A stretch of 64,000 bases of DNA. Origin: Streptomyces sp. AC550_RSS872 (GTDB taxonomy: Bacteria > Actinomycetota > Actinomycetes > Streptomycetales > Streptomycetaceae). Each line of letters opens with the position of its first letter. Positions within the stretch are counted from its first letter, which is position 1. The stretch is from NCBI RefSeq assembly GCF_019049285.1, contig NZ_JAGMUL010000196.1:58906-122905 (forward strand), written 5' to 3'. Below the pieces are notes generated by a model, which was not told the DNA's origin, searched no databases, and was given only the letters and a program-made list of their open reading frames with translations. The position numbers were made by a program, and so were the translations under genes. Positions 53,552-62,329 of this stretch are shown in pieces.

Positions 53552-55211
53552 CAGCAACGGCGCTGTGCCCTGGCCCGCGGAGTACGCCGAGCGCTACACG
53601 GCGAAGGGCTACTGGGAGGGCTACGCCATCGGCGACCGGCTCCTGGCCGTCGCCGACGCGAACCCCGAGGCGGTCGCGGTCGTCGACGGCATCCAGCGGC
53701 TGACACATCGGCAGCTCGCCGAGCGGGCGGACGCCGCCGCGCTGCGGCTGGCCGCGCTGGGCCTCGGCCCGGACGACCGGCTCGTGGTGCAGCTGCCCAA
53801 CTCCGTCGAGTTCGTCATCCTGACGTACGCCTGTCTGCGGCTCGGTGCCATCCCGGTGATGGCCCTGCCCGGCCACCGCTCGCACGAGATCGGCTATCTC
53901 GTCGAGCACAGCGAGGCGGTGGCCATCGCGGTCCCGGACGTCCTGAAGGAGCACGACCACCAGGCCATGGCGGCCGAGATCGCGGAGCGTTCCGAGACCC
54001 TGCGGCACCTCCTCGTCCTCGGCGACAAGATCGGCGACGGGGCCGTCGACCTGCGGGAGCTGTGCGCCGCGCCCGGCACACCGCAGGACCGGGCCGCCGT
54101 GGACGCGTACCGGCCCGACAGCCGCTCCATCGCCGTCTTCCTGCTCTCCGGCGGCACCACCGGACTGCCCAAGCTCATCGCCCGCACCCACGACGACTAC
54201 CTCTACAACGCCCGCCGCAGCGCCGAGGTCTGCGCATTCGGCCCCGACACGGTCTACTTCGCGGCCCTGCCCCTCGCGCACAACTTCCCGCTCGCCTGCC
54301 CGGGCCTGCTCGGCACGCTGCTGGTCGGCGGATGCGTGGTCCTGGGCTCGCCCAGTCCCGAGAAGGCGTTCACGCTGATCGAGCGCGAGGGTGTCACCGC
54401 GACCGCCGTGGTCCCGGCCATCGCCCAGCGCTGGCTGGAGTACCGAAAGGACCACCCGGAAGCGGACTTGGGTTCGCTGCGGGTGCTCCAGGTCGGCGGC
54501 TCCCGCCTGGCCGACCACGTCGCCCGCCGCGTCCGCCCGGAGCTCGGCTGCACCCTCCAGCAGGTGTTCGGGATGGCCGAGGGCCTGCTCAACTACACCC
54601 GCCTCGACGACTCCGAGGACGTCATCTGTACAACCCAGGGACGCCCCATGTGCGAGGACGACGAACTCATCGTCGTCGACGAACTGGGCGAGCCGGTGCC
54701 CGACGGGACGCCCGGCGTGCTGCTCACCCGCGGCCCGTACACCCCGCGCGGCTACTACCGCGCCGAGGAACAGAACGCCCGCGCCTTCACCGAGGACGGC
54801 TGGTATCGCACCGGCGACATCGTGCGGCTGCTGCCCGAGGGCAACCTCGTTGTCGAGGGCCGCGACAAGGACATGATCATCCGGGGTGGGGAGAACATCT
54901 CCGCCGAGGAGATCGAGAACTTCGCCTACCAGACCCCCGGCGTGGCCCGCGCCGCCGCGGTGGCGATGCCCGACGCCGAGCTCGGCGAGCGCGTCTGTCT
55001 GTACGTCGTCCCCGAGCCTGGCCGCACGGTGACCCTCGCCGATGTCCACCAGGTCATGGAGCGGGCCGGCACCGCGCACTTCAAGCTCCCGGACCGTGTG
55101 GTCATGGTCCCCGAACTCACCGCAACCAAGGTCGGAAAGATCGACAAGAAGGCACTGCGCGCCGACATCGCACGTCGGCTCGACGCCGAAGCCGAAGGAG
55201 ACGCCCGATGA
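53538..55211 (+). CDS. sdgA: Aryl-AMP ligase (salicylate/2,3-dihydroxybenzoate-AMP ligase type, 557 aa)
   Basis: ANL-superfamily adenylating enzyme, close in form to DhbE/EntE. P-loop LLSGGTTGLPKLIARTH (residues about 192-208), LPLAHNFPLACPG (aryl-pocket Asn), VFGMAEGLLNYTRLDD, GWYRTGDIVRLLPEG and the C-terminal hinge GRDKDMIIRGGENISAEEIE, with the catalytic Lys near the end (ATKVGKIDKKAL). It should activate salicylate to salicylyl-AMP. GGGAGG lies about eight bases before ATG 53538, inside the end of the preceding gene. The stop overlaps the gentisate dioxygenase ATG. The SdgA assignment rests on this enzyme type together with its neighbours; a siderophore role is unlikely because no carrier-protein gene is present. 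Confidence 0.83.
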   Translation: MPRSSSNGAVPWPAEYAERYTAKGYWEGYAIGDRLLAVADANPEAVAVVDGIQRLTHRQLAERADAAALRLAALGLGPDDRLVVQLPNSVEFVILTYACLRLGAIPVMALPGHRSHEIGYLVEHSEAVAIAVPDVLKEHDHQAMAAEIAERSETLRHLLVLGDKIGDGAVDLRELCAAPGTPQDRAAVDAYRPDSRSIAVFLLSGGTTGLPKLIARTHDDYLYNARRSAEVCAFGPDTVYFAALPLAHNFPLACPGLLGTLLVGGCVVLGSPSPEKAFTLIEREGVTATAVVPAIAQRWLEYRKDHPEADLGSLRVLQVGGSRLADHVARRVRPELGCTLQQVFGMAEGLLNYTRLDDSEDVICTTQGRPMCEDDELIVVDELGEPVPDGTPGVLLTRGPYTPRGYYRAEEQNARAFTEDGWYRTGDIVRLLPEGNLVVEGRDKDMIIRGGENISAEEIENFAYQTPGVARAAAVAMPDAELGERVCLYVVPEPGRTVTLADVHQVMERAGTAHFKLPDRVVMVPELTATKVGKIDKKALRADIARRLDAEAEGDAR

Positions 55212-56290
55212 CCATCGACTCAGTCATAGCTCCGGAGGAGACCGACCCCGAACTCCGCAAGCTGTATGACGGATTCGCGGCGGCCGGGCTCATCCCGCTG
55301 TGGACCGAGATCGGCAATCTGATGCCGCTCACCCCGCAGCCGGAAGCGGTCCCGCACATCTGGCAGTGGGACACCCTCCTCCCGCTCGCCCGCCGCTCCG
55401 GTGACTTGGTGCCGGTCGGGCGGGGCGGTGAGCGCAGGGCGATCGCGCTCGCCAACCCGGGTCTGCCGGGACGGCCGTACGCAACTCCCAATCTCTGGGC
55501 GGCCGTTCAGTACCTCGGCCCGCGCGAGGTCGCCCCCGCGCACCGCCACTCGCAGGGCGCGTTCCGGTTCATCCTGGAGGGCGAGGGCGTGTGGACGGTC
55601 GTCAACGGCGACGCGGTCGAGATGCGCCCCGGTGACCTGCTGCTCACCCCGTCCATGCACTGGCACGGCCACCACCACGTCGGCGACGCGCCGATGGTCT
55701 GGCTGGATGGCCTCGACATCCCGCTCGTGCACCGACTCGACGCCGGTTTCTTCGAGTTCGGCGAGGACGGGGTGTCCGACCGGTCGACGCCGACCCGGTC
55801 GCGCAACGAGCGGTTGTGGGGCCACCCCGGGCTGCGCCCGATCGCCGCCGAGGAGACCCCCGACTCCCCGCTCATGGCCTACCGCTGGGCCGATACCGAC
55901 GACGCCCTCACCGCCCAGCTGGACCTGGAGGAGGCGGGACACCCCGGCGTCATCGAACCCGGCCACGCCGGCATCCGCTTCACCAACCCCGCCACCGGCC
56001 GCGACGCCCTCGCCAGCCTGCGCACGGAGATGCACCGGCTGCGCCCGGGCGCCGCGACCGCCGCCCGCCGCACGGTGGGTTCGTCGGTCTGGCAGGTGTT
56101 CCGCGGCAGCGGCACCGTCACGCTCGACGACCGGGTCACCGAGGTCACCCAGGGTGACCTGGTCGCCGTACCGTCCTGGTGCGAGCTGACCATCGCGGCG
56201 GCCGGCAGCGGCCTCGACCTCTTCACCTTCAACGACGCGCCGCTCTACGAGGCGCTCAACCTGGCCCGTACGCAGACCCGTACCCCGTAG
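55208..56290 (+). CDS. sdgD: Gentisate 1,2-dioxygenase (360 aa)
   Basis: A bicupin ring-cleaving dioxygenase that opens gentisate to maleylpyruvate with Fe(II) and O2. The N-terminal cupin holds the iron site: APAHRHSQGAFRFILEGEG (residues about 112-130, two His) and LLTPSMHWHGHHHVGD (third His). The C-terminal cupin is SVWQVFRGSGTVTLDDRVTE. The opening ELRKLYDGFAAAGLIPLWTE and MPLTPQPEAVPHIWQW are typical of the family. ATG 55208 sits in an ATGA overlap with the ligase stop. Its presence fixes gentisate as the ring-cleavage substrate of the operon. Confidence 0.92.
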   Translation: MTIDSVIAPEETDPELRKLYDGFAAAGLIPLWTEIGNLMPLTPQPEAVPHIWQWDTLLPLARRSGDLVPVGRGGERRAIALANPGLPGRPYATPNLWAAVQYLGPREVAPAHRHSQGAFRFILEGEGVWTVVNGDAVEMRPGDLLLTPSMHWHGHHHVGDAPMVWLDGLDIPLVHRLDAGFFEFGEDGVSDRSTPTRSRNERLWGHPGLRPIAAEETPDSPLMAYRWADTDDALTAQLDLEEAGHPGVIEPGHAGIRFTNPATGRDALASLRTEMHRLRPGAATAARRTVGSSVWQVFRGSGTVTLDDRVTEVTQGDLVAVPSWCELTIAAAGSGLDLFTFNDAPLYEALNLARTQTRTP

Positions 56291-56321
56291 CCCGTACCCA
56301 GATCACCCGGAGTTCCGTCTC

Positions 56322-57155
56322 ATGAAGCTCGCCACCATCCGTACCGCCGACGGCACCGCGGCCGTCCGTATCGACGGCGACCAGGCCGTCGAGACCGGCG
56401 CCTCCGATGTCGCCGCCCTGCTGCGCCGCCCCGACTGGCGCACGCACGCGGCCGGCGCCGACGGCCCGGCCCACGACACCGCGGCCCTCGACCTCGCCCC
56501 GGTCGTCACCACCCCGGCCAAGATCTTCTGTGTGGGCCACAACTACCGCACCCACATAGCGGAGATGGGCCGCGAAATGCCGTCCTACCCCGCCCTCTTC
56601 GGCAAGTTCGCCAACGTCCTGCTGGGCGCCCGCGACGACATCGCCCACCCCGGCGAGACGCAGCAGCTGGACTGGGAGGCCGAACTCGGCTTCGTCATCG
56701 GCTCCCGGCTGCGCCGCCGGGCCACCCAGGAGGAGGCGGCGGCCGCGATCGCCGGCTACACGGTCGTCAACGACATCTCCATGCGGGACTGGCAGTGGCG
56801 CACCCCTCAGTGGCTCCAGGGCAAGGCCTGGGAGGCCAGCACCCCGGCGGGCCCCTGGCTGGTCACCGGCGACGAGATCGACGACGCTGCCGACGTGGAG
56901 ATCCGCCTGGAGGTGGACGGTGAGGTCATGCAGCGCTCGCGCACCTCCGACCTGCTCTTCACGCCGGCCGACATCGCCGCCTACCTCAGCACGTTCACGA
57001 CGCTGGAGCCGGGCGACCTCGTCCTCACCGGCACCCCTGGCGGGGTCGGTGCGGCCCGTGACCCGAAGGTCTTCCTGAAGCCGGGGCAGGTCGTACGGAC
57101 CGTGGTCGAGGGCGTCGGCGAGTGCGTGAACACGATCGTCGAGGAGAAGCCGTGA
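56322..57155 (+). CDS. Fumarylpyruvate hydrolase, FAH family (277 aa)
   Basis: Fumarylacetoacetase-type fold. The metal and catalytic blocks are KIFCVGHNYRTHIAEMG (residues about 67-83), LDWEAELGFVIGSRL (metal Glu), YTVVNDISMRDWQWR (metal Asp) and LVLTGTPGGVGAARDP. In gentisate pathways this enzyme splits fumarylpyruvate into fumarate and pyruvate. ATG 56322 lies 31 bases after the dioxygenase stop. The stop overlaps the GTG of the isomerase (GTGA). It could instead act directly on maleylpyruvate, but the linked isomerase makes fumarylpyruvate the likely substrate. Confidence 0.9.
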   Translation: MKLATIRTADGTAAVRIDGDQAVETGASDVAALLRRPDWRTHAAGADGPAHDTAALDLAPVVTTPAKIFCVGHNYRTHIAEMGREMPSYPALFGKFANVLLGARDDIAHPGETQQLDWEAELGFVIGSRLRRRATQEEAAAAIAGYTVVNDISMRDWQWRTPQWLQGKAWEASTPAGPWLVTGDEIDDAADVEIRLEVDGEVMQRSRTSDLLFTPADIAAYLSTFTTLEPGDLVLTGTPGGVGAARDPKVFLKPGQVVRTVVEGVGECVNTIVEEKP

Positions 57156-57865
57156 TCCTTGTGGGGACCCTTCTCGGCTGGGCCGAGGAGGGCCAACGGC
57201 GCCTGGAGGAAGCGGTCGATGTGCTGCCCGCCCACGCCGTCGCCGAGCCCTCCGCCCTGCCCGGCTGGACCCGGGGCCACCTCCTCACCCACCTGGCCCG
57301 CAACGCCGACGCCCTGGTCAACCTGCTGACCTGGGCCGCGACCGGCGTCCGTACGCCCATGTACGACTCGCCGGACCAGCGGGGAGCAGACATCGAGGCG
57401 GGCGCCGGCCGTGCGCTCGCCGAGCAGCGGGCCGATCTGCGGGCGTCCGGCGAACGCTTCGCCAAGGCCGCCCGGATGCTGTCCGACGACGCCTGGCGGA
57501 CCACGGTCACCAGCGGCCAGGGCCGCGAGATCCCGGCCTCCGAGGTGCCCTGGCTGAGGGTCCGCGAGGTCTGGCTCCACCTGGTCGACCTCGACGTGGG
57601 CGTCGGCATGGAGGCGCTGCCTCCCGAACTGGCCTGGGCCCTGGTCGAGGACGTCGCCGGCTGGATGTCGTCCAGGGTGGGCCCCGACACCGGCGCCGAA
57701 CTGTCGGCGGACCGGGGCCACGGCACCGTCGTACTCGGCTCCGCCGCACCCCGTACGACGGTCTCCGGACCGCCGTACGCCCTCGCCGCCTGGCTCACCG
57801 GCCGAAGCGGCACCGACGACCTGCGCTGCACGGGCGAGTTCCCGAAGATCCCGTGCTGGCTCTGA
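57152..57865 (+). CDS. Mycothiol-dependent maleylpyruvate isomerase (237 aa)
   Basis: N-terminal DinB-like MDMPI domain with the metal ligands in TRGHLLTHLARNADAL (His near residue 50) and VPWLRVREVWLHLVDLDVG (Glu and His near 143-147), then a C-terminal MDMPI/SCP-like domain. Actinobacterial members convert maleylpyruvate to fumarylpyruvate using mycothiol in place of glutathione. GTG 57152 overlaps the stop of the hydrolase upstream. It completes the gentisate-to-central-metabolism route: dioxygenase, isomerase, hydrolase. Confidence 0.9.
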   Translation: MILVGTLLGWAEEGQRRLEEAVDVLPAHAVAEPSALPGWTRGHLLTHLARNADALVNLLTWAATGVRTPMYDSPDQRGADIEAGAGRALAEQRADLRASGERFAKAARMLSDDAWRTTVTSGQGREIPASEVPWLRVREVWLHLVDLDVGVGMEALPPELAWALVEDVAGWMSSRVGPDTGAELSADRGHGTVVLGSAAPRTTVSGPPYALAAWLTGRSGTDDLRCTGEFPKIPCWL

Positions 57866-57901
57866 TCCCGATCAGCTGTGACCCGATCAAAGGAGATCGA
57901 C

Positions 57902-58180
57902 ATGAGCGAGACCAGAGAGACCGGCGAGACCTTCGTGCTCGTCACCGGAGCCTGCCACGGCGGTTGGGCGTGGCGCCCCGTCGCCAACGAACTGCGAGCC
58001 GCTGGACACCAGGTGTACAGCCCGACCCTGGCCGGACTGGGCGAGGACGACCAGCCGCGCGACGTGACCCTCACCGACTGTGTGCACAGCCTCATGGACT
58101 ACGTCGAGCGCGCCGACCTCAGCGACGTGACGCTGGTCGGCCACAGCTGAGGCGGCTAGGTGCTGACGGGCGCTCCCCCC
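57902..58180 (+). pseudogene. Alpha/beta hydrolase broken by two nonsense codons
   Basis: ATG 57902 has AAAGGAG upstream and starts a normal alpha/beta hydrolase: FVLVTGACHGGWAWRPVANE (oxyanion region), AGHQVYSPTLAGLGE and SDVTLVGHS (nucleophile elbow). The family then reads WGGYVLTGAA; here Trp is TGA (58148-58150) and Tyr is TAG (58157-58159), in the same frame, before VLTGA. After about ten more codons the similarity ends. It is the last gene of the gentisate operon and might have been a thioesterase or ester hydrolase for the same pathway. Confidence 0.75.
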
Positions 58181-58377
58181 CGCCCTCCGCGTCCAGGTCG
58201 CAAGCGGGGCGCTGCGCCCGCGAGAAGGCCGACCAGGGCATGCGGATGGCGCGGGCCAGCCGTAAGCCGCTGTTCGCCGCGGTAAGTACGGTCCCCAGGT
58301 AGTGGATTTTCACGCCCCGGGCAGAGGCGAGGTAGGAGGCCGGGACTTCTACTGCCCGGCCCGGCGCTAGCTAGTCC
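58181..58377. other. Junk junction, no gene seen
   Basis: Spacer between the broken hydrolase and the Tn3 remnant, where several decayed pieces meet. Confidence 0.4.
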
Positions 58378-58509
58378 TCGGCACATGAGCTGCATCTGTT
58401 CTTCTCGCCGACGCGGGAGGAGGCAGCATGGGCCGCTGAGCGGATGGACGCCGATGGCCATCAGCTCGCCCTGCTGTTGGCGCTGAAGTCGTATCAGCGG
58501 ATGGGGACC
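58378..58509 (+). pseudogene. Tn3-family transposase N-terminal remnant
   Basis: AHELHLFFSPTREEAAWAAE and then HQLALLLALKSYQRMG match the DUF4158 start of Tn3-type transposases (LxxRxDxHRLGxALxLKxYQxxG). About 40 residues remain; the sequence then switches to the GH43 gene. Confidence 0.55.
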
Positions 58510-58520
58510 GGGCAACCGCG

Positions 58521-59735
58521 ATCCAAGGGCTCACGGCTGCCGCCGAGACGACCATCTGGACGAAGCACGCCAGCGGCGAGATGGGCGGCTACATCTGGGC
58601 CCCAGAGATCCACTTCATCGACGGCAAGTGGTACATCTACTTCGCCGCCGGCGCCTCGTGGGACGTCTGGAGGATCCGGCCCTACGTGCTGGAGTGCACG
58701 GCCGCGAACTCGATCACGGGGACCTGGACGGAGAAGGGGCGCATCGTACTGCCGCTGGACACCTTCTCGCTCGACGCGACGACCTTCGCCGTGAACGGCA
58801 CCCGCTATCTCTCCTGGGCGCAGAACGACCCGGCCGTCGGCCGCGGCACCAACATCTACATAGCGCAGATGTCCAGCCCATGGACGATCACCGGCACTCC
58901 GGTCATGATCAGCCGGCCGACCGCCGCATGGGAACTCGCCGGAGGTGCGACGGTCAACGAGGGCCCGGCCGTGATCCAGCGGGGCGGCAAGGTCTTCATG
59001 ACCTTCTCGGCCGCCGCCACCGACGCCAACTACTGCATGGGCCTGCTGACCGCCTCCGCCTCCGCCGACCTGCTGAACGCCTCCTCCTGGGCCAAACCCG
59101 CGAACCCGGTCTTCGCCAGCTTCGCCGCCACCAGCCAGTACGGCCCCGGGCACAACCAGTTCACGGTCTCCGAGGACGGCAAGTGGGACATCCTCGTCTA
59201 CCACGACCGCAGCTACAGGGACATCAGCGGTGCCCCGCTCAACGACCCCAACCGCCGCACCCGCGTCCAGAAGATCTACTGGAAGGCCGACGGCACGCCC
59301 GACTTCGGCATCCCGGTCGCCGACGGTCTCACTCCGATCCGGCTCTCCTCGTACAACTTCCCCGACCGGTTCGTCCGGCACTGGGAGTACCGCGCCAGGA
59401 TCGAGGCGAACGTCTCGCCACTGGCCGACTCGCAGTTCCGTGTCGTCACCGGTCTCGCCGGCAGCGGCACCGTCTCCCTGGAGTCGGCGAACTTCCCCGG
59501 CTACTTCCTGCGCCACAAGAACAACGAGGTGTGGGTGCAGAAGAACGACGGGACGTCGCTGTTCGCCGGTGACGCCTCCTTCACCGCCCGGGCCGGCCTC
59601 GCGGACTCCGCCGGAGTCTCGTACGAATCGCACAACCACCCGGGCCGCTACATCCGCCACTACAACTACCTGCTGTACATCCAGGCTGCGAGCACGACGA
59701 CCGCCCGGGCGGACGCCACCTTCTACACCCAGTGA
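58521..59735 (+). pseudogene. GH43 arabinofuranosidase-like protein with AbfB (CBM42) domain, 5'-truncated
   Basis: The five-bladed propeller starts mid-domain (TTIWTKHASGEMGGYIWAPE) and continues with GKWYIYFAAGASWDVW, TFSLDATTFAVNGTRYLSWA (Asp) and VNEGPAVIQRGGKVFMTFSA (general acid Glu). From residue about 265 an AbfB arabinose-binding beta-trefoil follows (SSYNFPDRFVRHWEYRARIE, ESANFPGYFLRHKNNEVWVQ). The signal peptide, start codon and first blade with the catalytic base Asp are missing, removed at the Tn3 junction near 58510. The rest of the frame is intact to TGA 59733-59735. Likely once an exported enzyme on arabinan or arabinoxylan. Confidence 0.82.
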
Positions 59736-60036
59736 GCCACAAGTACGGGGCCATTCCCGCGTCGCTTAAGGCCGTGAGGCAGGCTCTGCTTGCTCCTGCG
59801 AGTGATCGCGGGCTCGGGCCCCGTACCCGCTCGGTCTGACTCCCAGCGTCCGCGTCGGCCCCGATGAGCGCAGACCGCACCAGCAGGGACCTGACCATCT
59901 TGACCAAGGACTGGTGGACGTCTGCCTGGACCCCGTCCTGCGGGCCACAGCACGCCATCACTCCCCACGGAACCGCCGCCCCTAGGCCCCACCAGGCTGG
60001 ACAACTCCCCCCGCAATAGATCCGATGTATAGCGGC

Positions 60037-60092
60037 CCCACTCCTCGAGTGGGTGAACTTTCAGGGGCTGGCGTATCGCCGGAAAAGCCCCT
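60037..60092 (+). promoter_or_regulatory. Two adjacent stem-loops upstream of the fucosidase
   Basis: First hairpin: CCCACTC (60037-60043) with GAGTGGG (60047-60053). Second: AGGGGCT (60063-60069) with AGCCCCT (60086-60092), enclosing GGCG-TAT-CGCC (60070-60080). They lie 40-95 bases before the candidate promoter at 60130, so they may terminate upstream transcription or bind a regulator. The rest of 59736-60260 shows no gene. Confidence 0.4.
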
Positions 60093-60129
60093 ATCAACAC
60101 CGATCTTTGGATTGGTATCCCCTCAGCTG

Positions 60130-60159
60130 TAGACGTGGCCATCGTGGTTCATCTATAAA
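60130..60159 (+). promoter_or_regulatory. Candidate promoter of the fucosidase gene
   Basis: TAGACG (60130-60135), 18-base spacer and TATAAA (60154-60159), an unusually AT-rich spot in this region. The leader to ATG 60261 would be about 95 bases. Confidence 0.45.
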
Positions 60160-60260
60160 TCCATCGGACGTCTACTGGAAGTGAAGCGGAACCCGGCCGC
60201 CGCGCCGGTGTTCCGCTCCTCACACCCTGCTCTCCCTCCCCCGACACATGGAGCCGCACC

Positions 60261-62318
60261 ATGTCCTCTGCCTCCCTCAGCAGACGTTCCTTGATGAAGG
60301 CCGCCGCCCTTGCCGGAGGAGTGGCGGCCTTCGGGCTGCCGCAGGCCGTTTGGCCTGCCACCGCCGAGGCATACACCGTCCCCTCGAAGATGGACTGGTG
60401 GTACCAGGCCAGGTTCGGGATGTTCATCCACTTCGGGTCCTACTCGTATCTCGCCAGGGGCGAGTGGGCAATGAACCAGCAGCGGTGGAGCAAGGCGAGC
60501 TACCAGACCCAGGTCAGCCAGAAGTTCAACCCGAGCCAGTTCAACGCCGCCGCCGTCGCCGAACTGGCCAAGAACGCCGGCATGAAGTACCTCGTGATCA
60601 CCGCCAAGCACCACGAGGGTTACGCGATGTGGGACTCCGACGTGGCGAGCTTCACCGACACCACCGGCAGCAAGCTGTACAACCTGCGCGACTACAGCGG
60701 CTTCCAGACCGACCTGCTCGGGGACCTCAAGAGGGAGTGCGAGAGCCGCGGGATCAAGTTCTGCCTGTACTACTCGATCCTCGACTGGAACCATCCTTCA
60801 CAGGTCGACCGCTACCAGGGCGGCTTCACCACGATGTCCTCGCAGGCCGCGCGCACCGCCTACATCGCTGACATGAAGGCGCAGCTTCAGGAACTGCTGG
60901 ACCGCTACGACCCGGCGCTGCTGTGGTTCGACGGCGACTGGTCCGGCGAGCCTTCCAGCCCCACCCTTCAGGACTGGTGGCTGGAATCGGACGGCGTCGG
61001 CCTTTACAACTGGCTGATCGCCCGCAAGCCCGGCCTCATCGTCAACGAACGGGTCAAGCGGGACCTCGGTCTCGGCGACTACGCGGTCGCGGAGTTCGAG
61101 ATACCCGCCAAGCCGATGGACCGGCAGTGGGAGAAGTGCGCCACCATGAACGGCTCCTGGGGTTACAACGCGGGGTTCGAGACCCGCTACAGATCCTTGA
61201 AGGACATCGTCCGAGAACTGGTCACGGTGGTCTCCCGGGACGGCAACTATCTCCTGAACATCGGCCCCACGGGTGAGGGCTTGGTCACCGCCGGAACGGA
61301 GACCGTCCTGAACGGCCTGGCCTCATGGATGTCGACGTACAGCGACAGCATTCACGGCACCAGCGGCAGCCCGTTCGCCACCGAACCGACGTGGGGGAAG
61401 GTCACCAAGAAGAACGGCAAGCTCTTCGCCCATGTCTTCACCTGGCCCACGAACGGCCAGCTCAGGATCCCGGCGCTCGACAACACGATCCGCCGCGTCT
61501 ATCTGCTGAACAACCCCTCGGTCGCGCTCCCGTACACCGTCAGCGGCGGCACCATCAACGTCACCGTGCCGGCCACCGCGCCGGACGCCAACGTCTCCGT
61601 GGTGTGCGTCGAGGTCCAGGGCATGCCCATCAGGGTTTCCGCAGCGGTGTTCCCGAACGTCAACTACCAAGGCAGCGGCGCCGCTCTGCCGCTGGGCAAC
61701 TACACCTCCTCCCAGCTGTCCGCCGCCGGCCTGGGGCCCGCCATGGCCTCCTCCCTCCTGGTACCCGACGGCTACCAGGTGACGGGCTACTCCGGCGACA
61801 ACTTCACCGGCACCGCCTGGGCGTTCACCTCCAACACCCCCGACCTCGTGGCGACCGGCAACAATGACGCGATCAGATCACTCAAGGTGACGTTCAGGCC
61901 CGACAAGTACTACCGCCTGACCAATGTCACGAGCCGCTTGGCGCTGGACAGTGGCGGCAATGTCGCCAGCGGCTCGAACCTGAAGCAGTGGCAGCCGATA
62001 GACCACACCAATCTCCAGTGGCAGGCGATCGAACTCGGGAACGGCTACTACAGGCTCGTCAACCGCACCAACGGCATGGTCGCCGACGGCTGGGGCTCCA
62101 CCTCCAACGGTGACCCGGCCCGGCAGAAGGCCTGGGACGGCAGCGAAACGCAGCAGTGGCAGATCACCCACCGCGGCCAGGGCCAGTACTCGATCGCCAA
62201 CCGCAGCACGGGACTGGTCCTCGACAGCGGTGGAAGAGTCGCCTCAGGGGCTGTGACCAAGCAGTGGACATGGCAGCAGAGCGCCAACCTGCTGTGGACG
62301 TTCAGCCCCGTCGCCTGA
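60261..62318 (+). CDS. Secreted GH29 alpha-L-fucosidase with C-terminal lectin-like domains (685 aa)
   Basis: A Tat signal: SRRSLMKAAALAGGVAAFG with the twin Arg at residues 8-9, cleavage near AEAYT (about 37). The GH29 barrel follows: FGMFIHFGSYSYLARGEWAM (residues about 53-72), MKYLVITAKHHEGYAMWDSD (substrate His pair), ALLWFDGDWSG with nucleophile Asp224, and GNYLLNIGPTGEGLV. A beta-domain (about 370-455) leads to a crystallin-like segment (about 460-550) and a ricin-type beta-trefoil (about 550-685: YYRLTNVTSRLALDSGG, IANRSTGLVLDSGGRVASG). It removes terminal fucose from plant or animal glycans outside the cell. Complete; ATG 60261 follows a weak site. Confidence 0.9.
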   Translation: MSSASLSRRSLMKAAALAGGVAAFGLPQAVWPATAEAYTVPSKMDWWYQARFGMFIHFGSYSYLARGEWAMNQQRWSKASYQTQVSQKFNPSQFNAAAVAELAKNAGMKYLVITAKHHEGYAMWDSDVASFTDTTGSKLYNLRDYSGFQTDLLGDLKRECESRGIKFCLYYSILDWNHPSQVDRYQGGFTTMSSQAARTAYIADMKAQLQELLDRYDPALLWFDGDWSGEPSSPTLQDWWLESDGVGLYNWLIARKPGLIVNERVKRDLGLGDYAVAEFEIPAKPMDRQWEKCATMNGSWGYNAGFETRYRSLKDIVRELVTVVSRDGNYLLNIGPTGEGLVTAGTETVLNGLASWMSTYSDSIHGTSGSPFATEPTWGKVTKKNGKLFAHVFTWPTNGQLRIPALDNTIRRVYLLNNPSVALPYTVSGGTINVTVPATAPDANVSVVCVEVQGMPIRVSAAVFPNVNYQGSGAALPLGNYTSSQLSAAGLGPAMASSLLVPDGYQVTGYSGDNFTGTAWAFTSNTPDLVATGNNDAIRSLKVTFRPDKYYRLTNVTSRLALDSGGNVASGSNLKQWQPIDHTNLQWQAIELGNGYYRLVNRTNGMVADGWGSTSNGDPARQKAWDGSETQQWQITHRGQGQYSIANRSTGLVLDSGGRVASGAVTKQWTWQQSANLLWTFSPVA

Positions 62319-62329
62319 CCGGCGCCATC

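Noticed and set aside
50996..53557. An 853-codon open frame on the minus strand
   Set aside because: Antisense to the monooxygenase and acyl-CoA synthetase, whose domains and overlaps are clear; the shadow product is Arg/Gly-rich without motifs.
53538..55211. Siderophore or antibiotic starter ligase role for the aryl-AMP ligase
   Set aside because: No carrier protein, NRPS or isochorismatase genes are present; all neighbours are gentisate catabolism.
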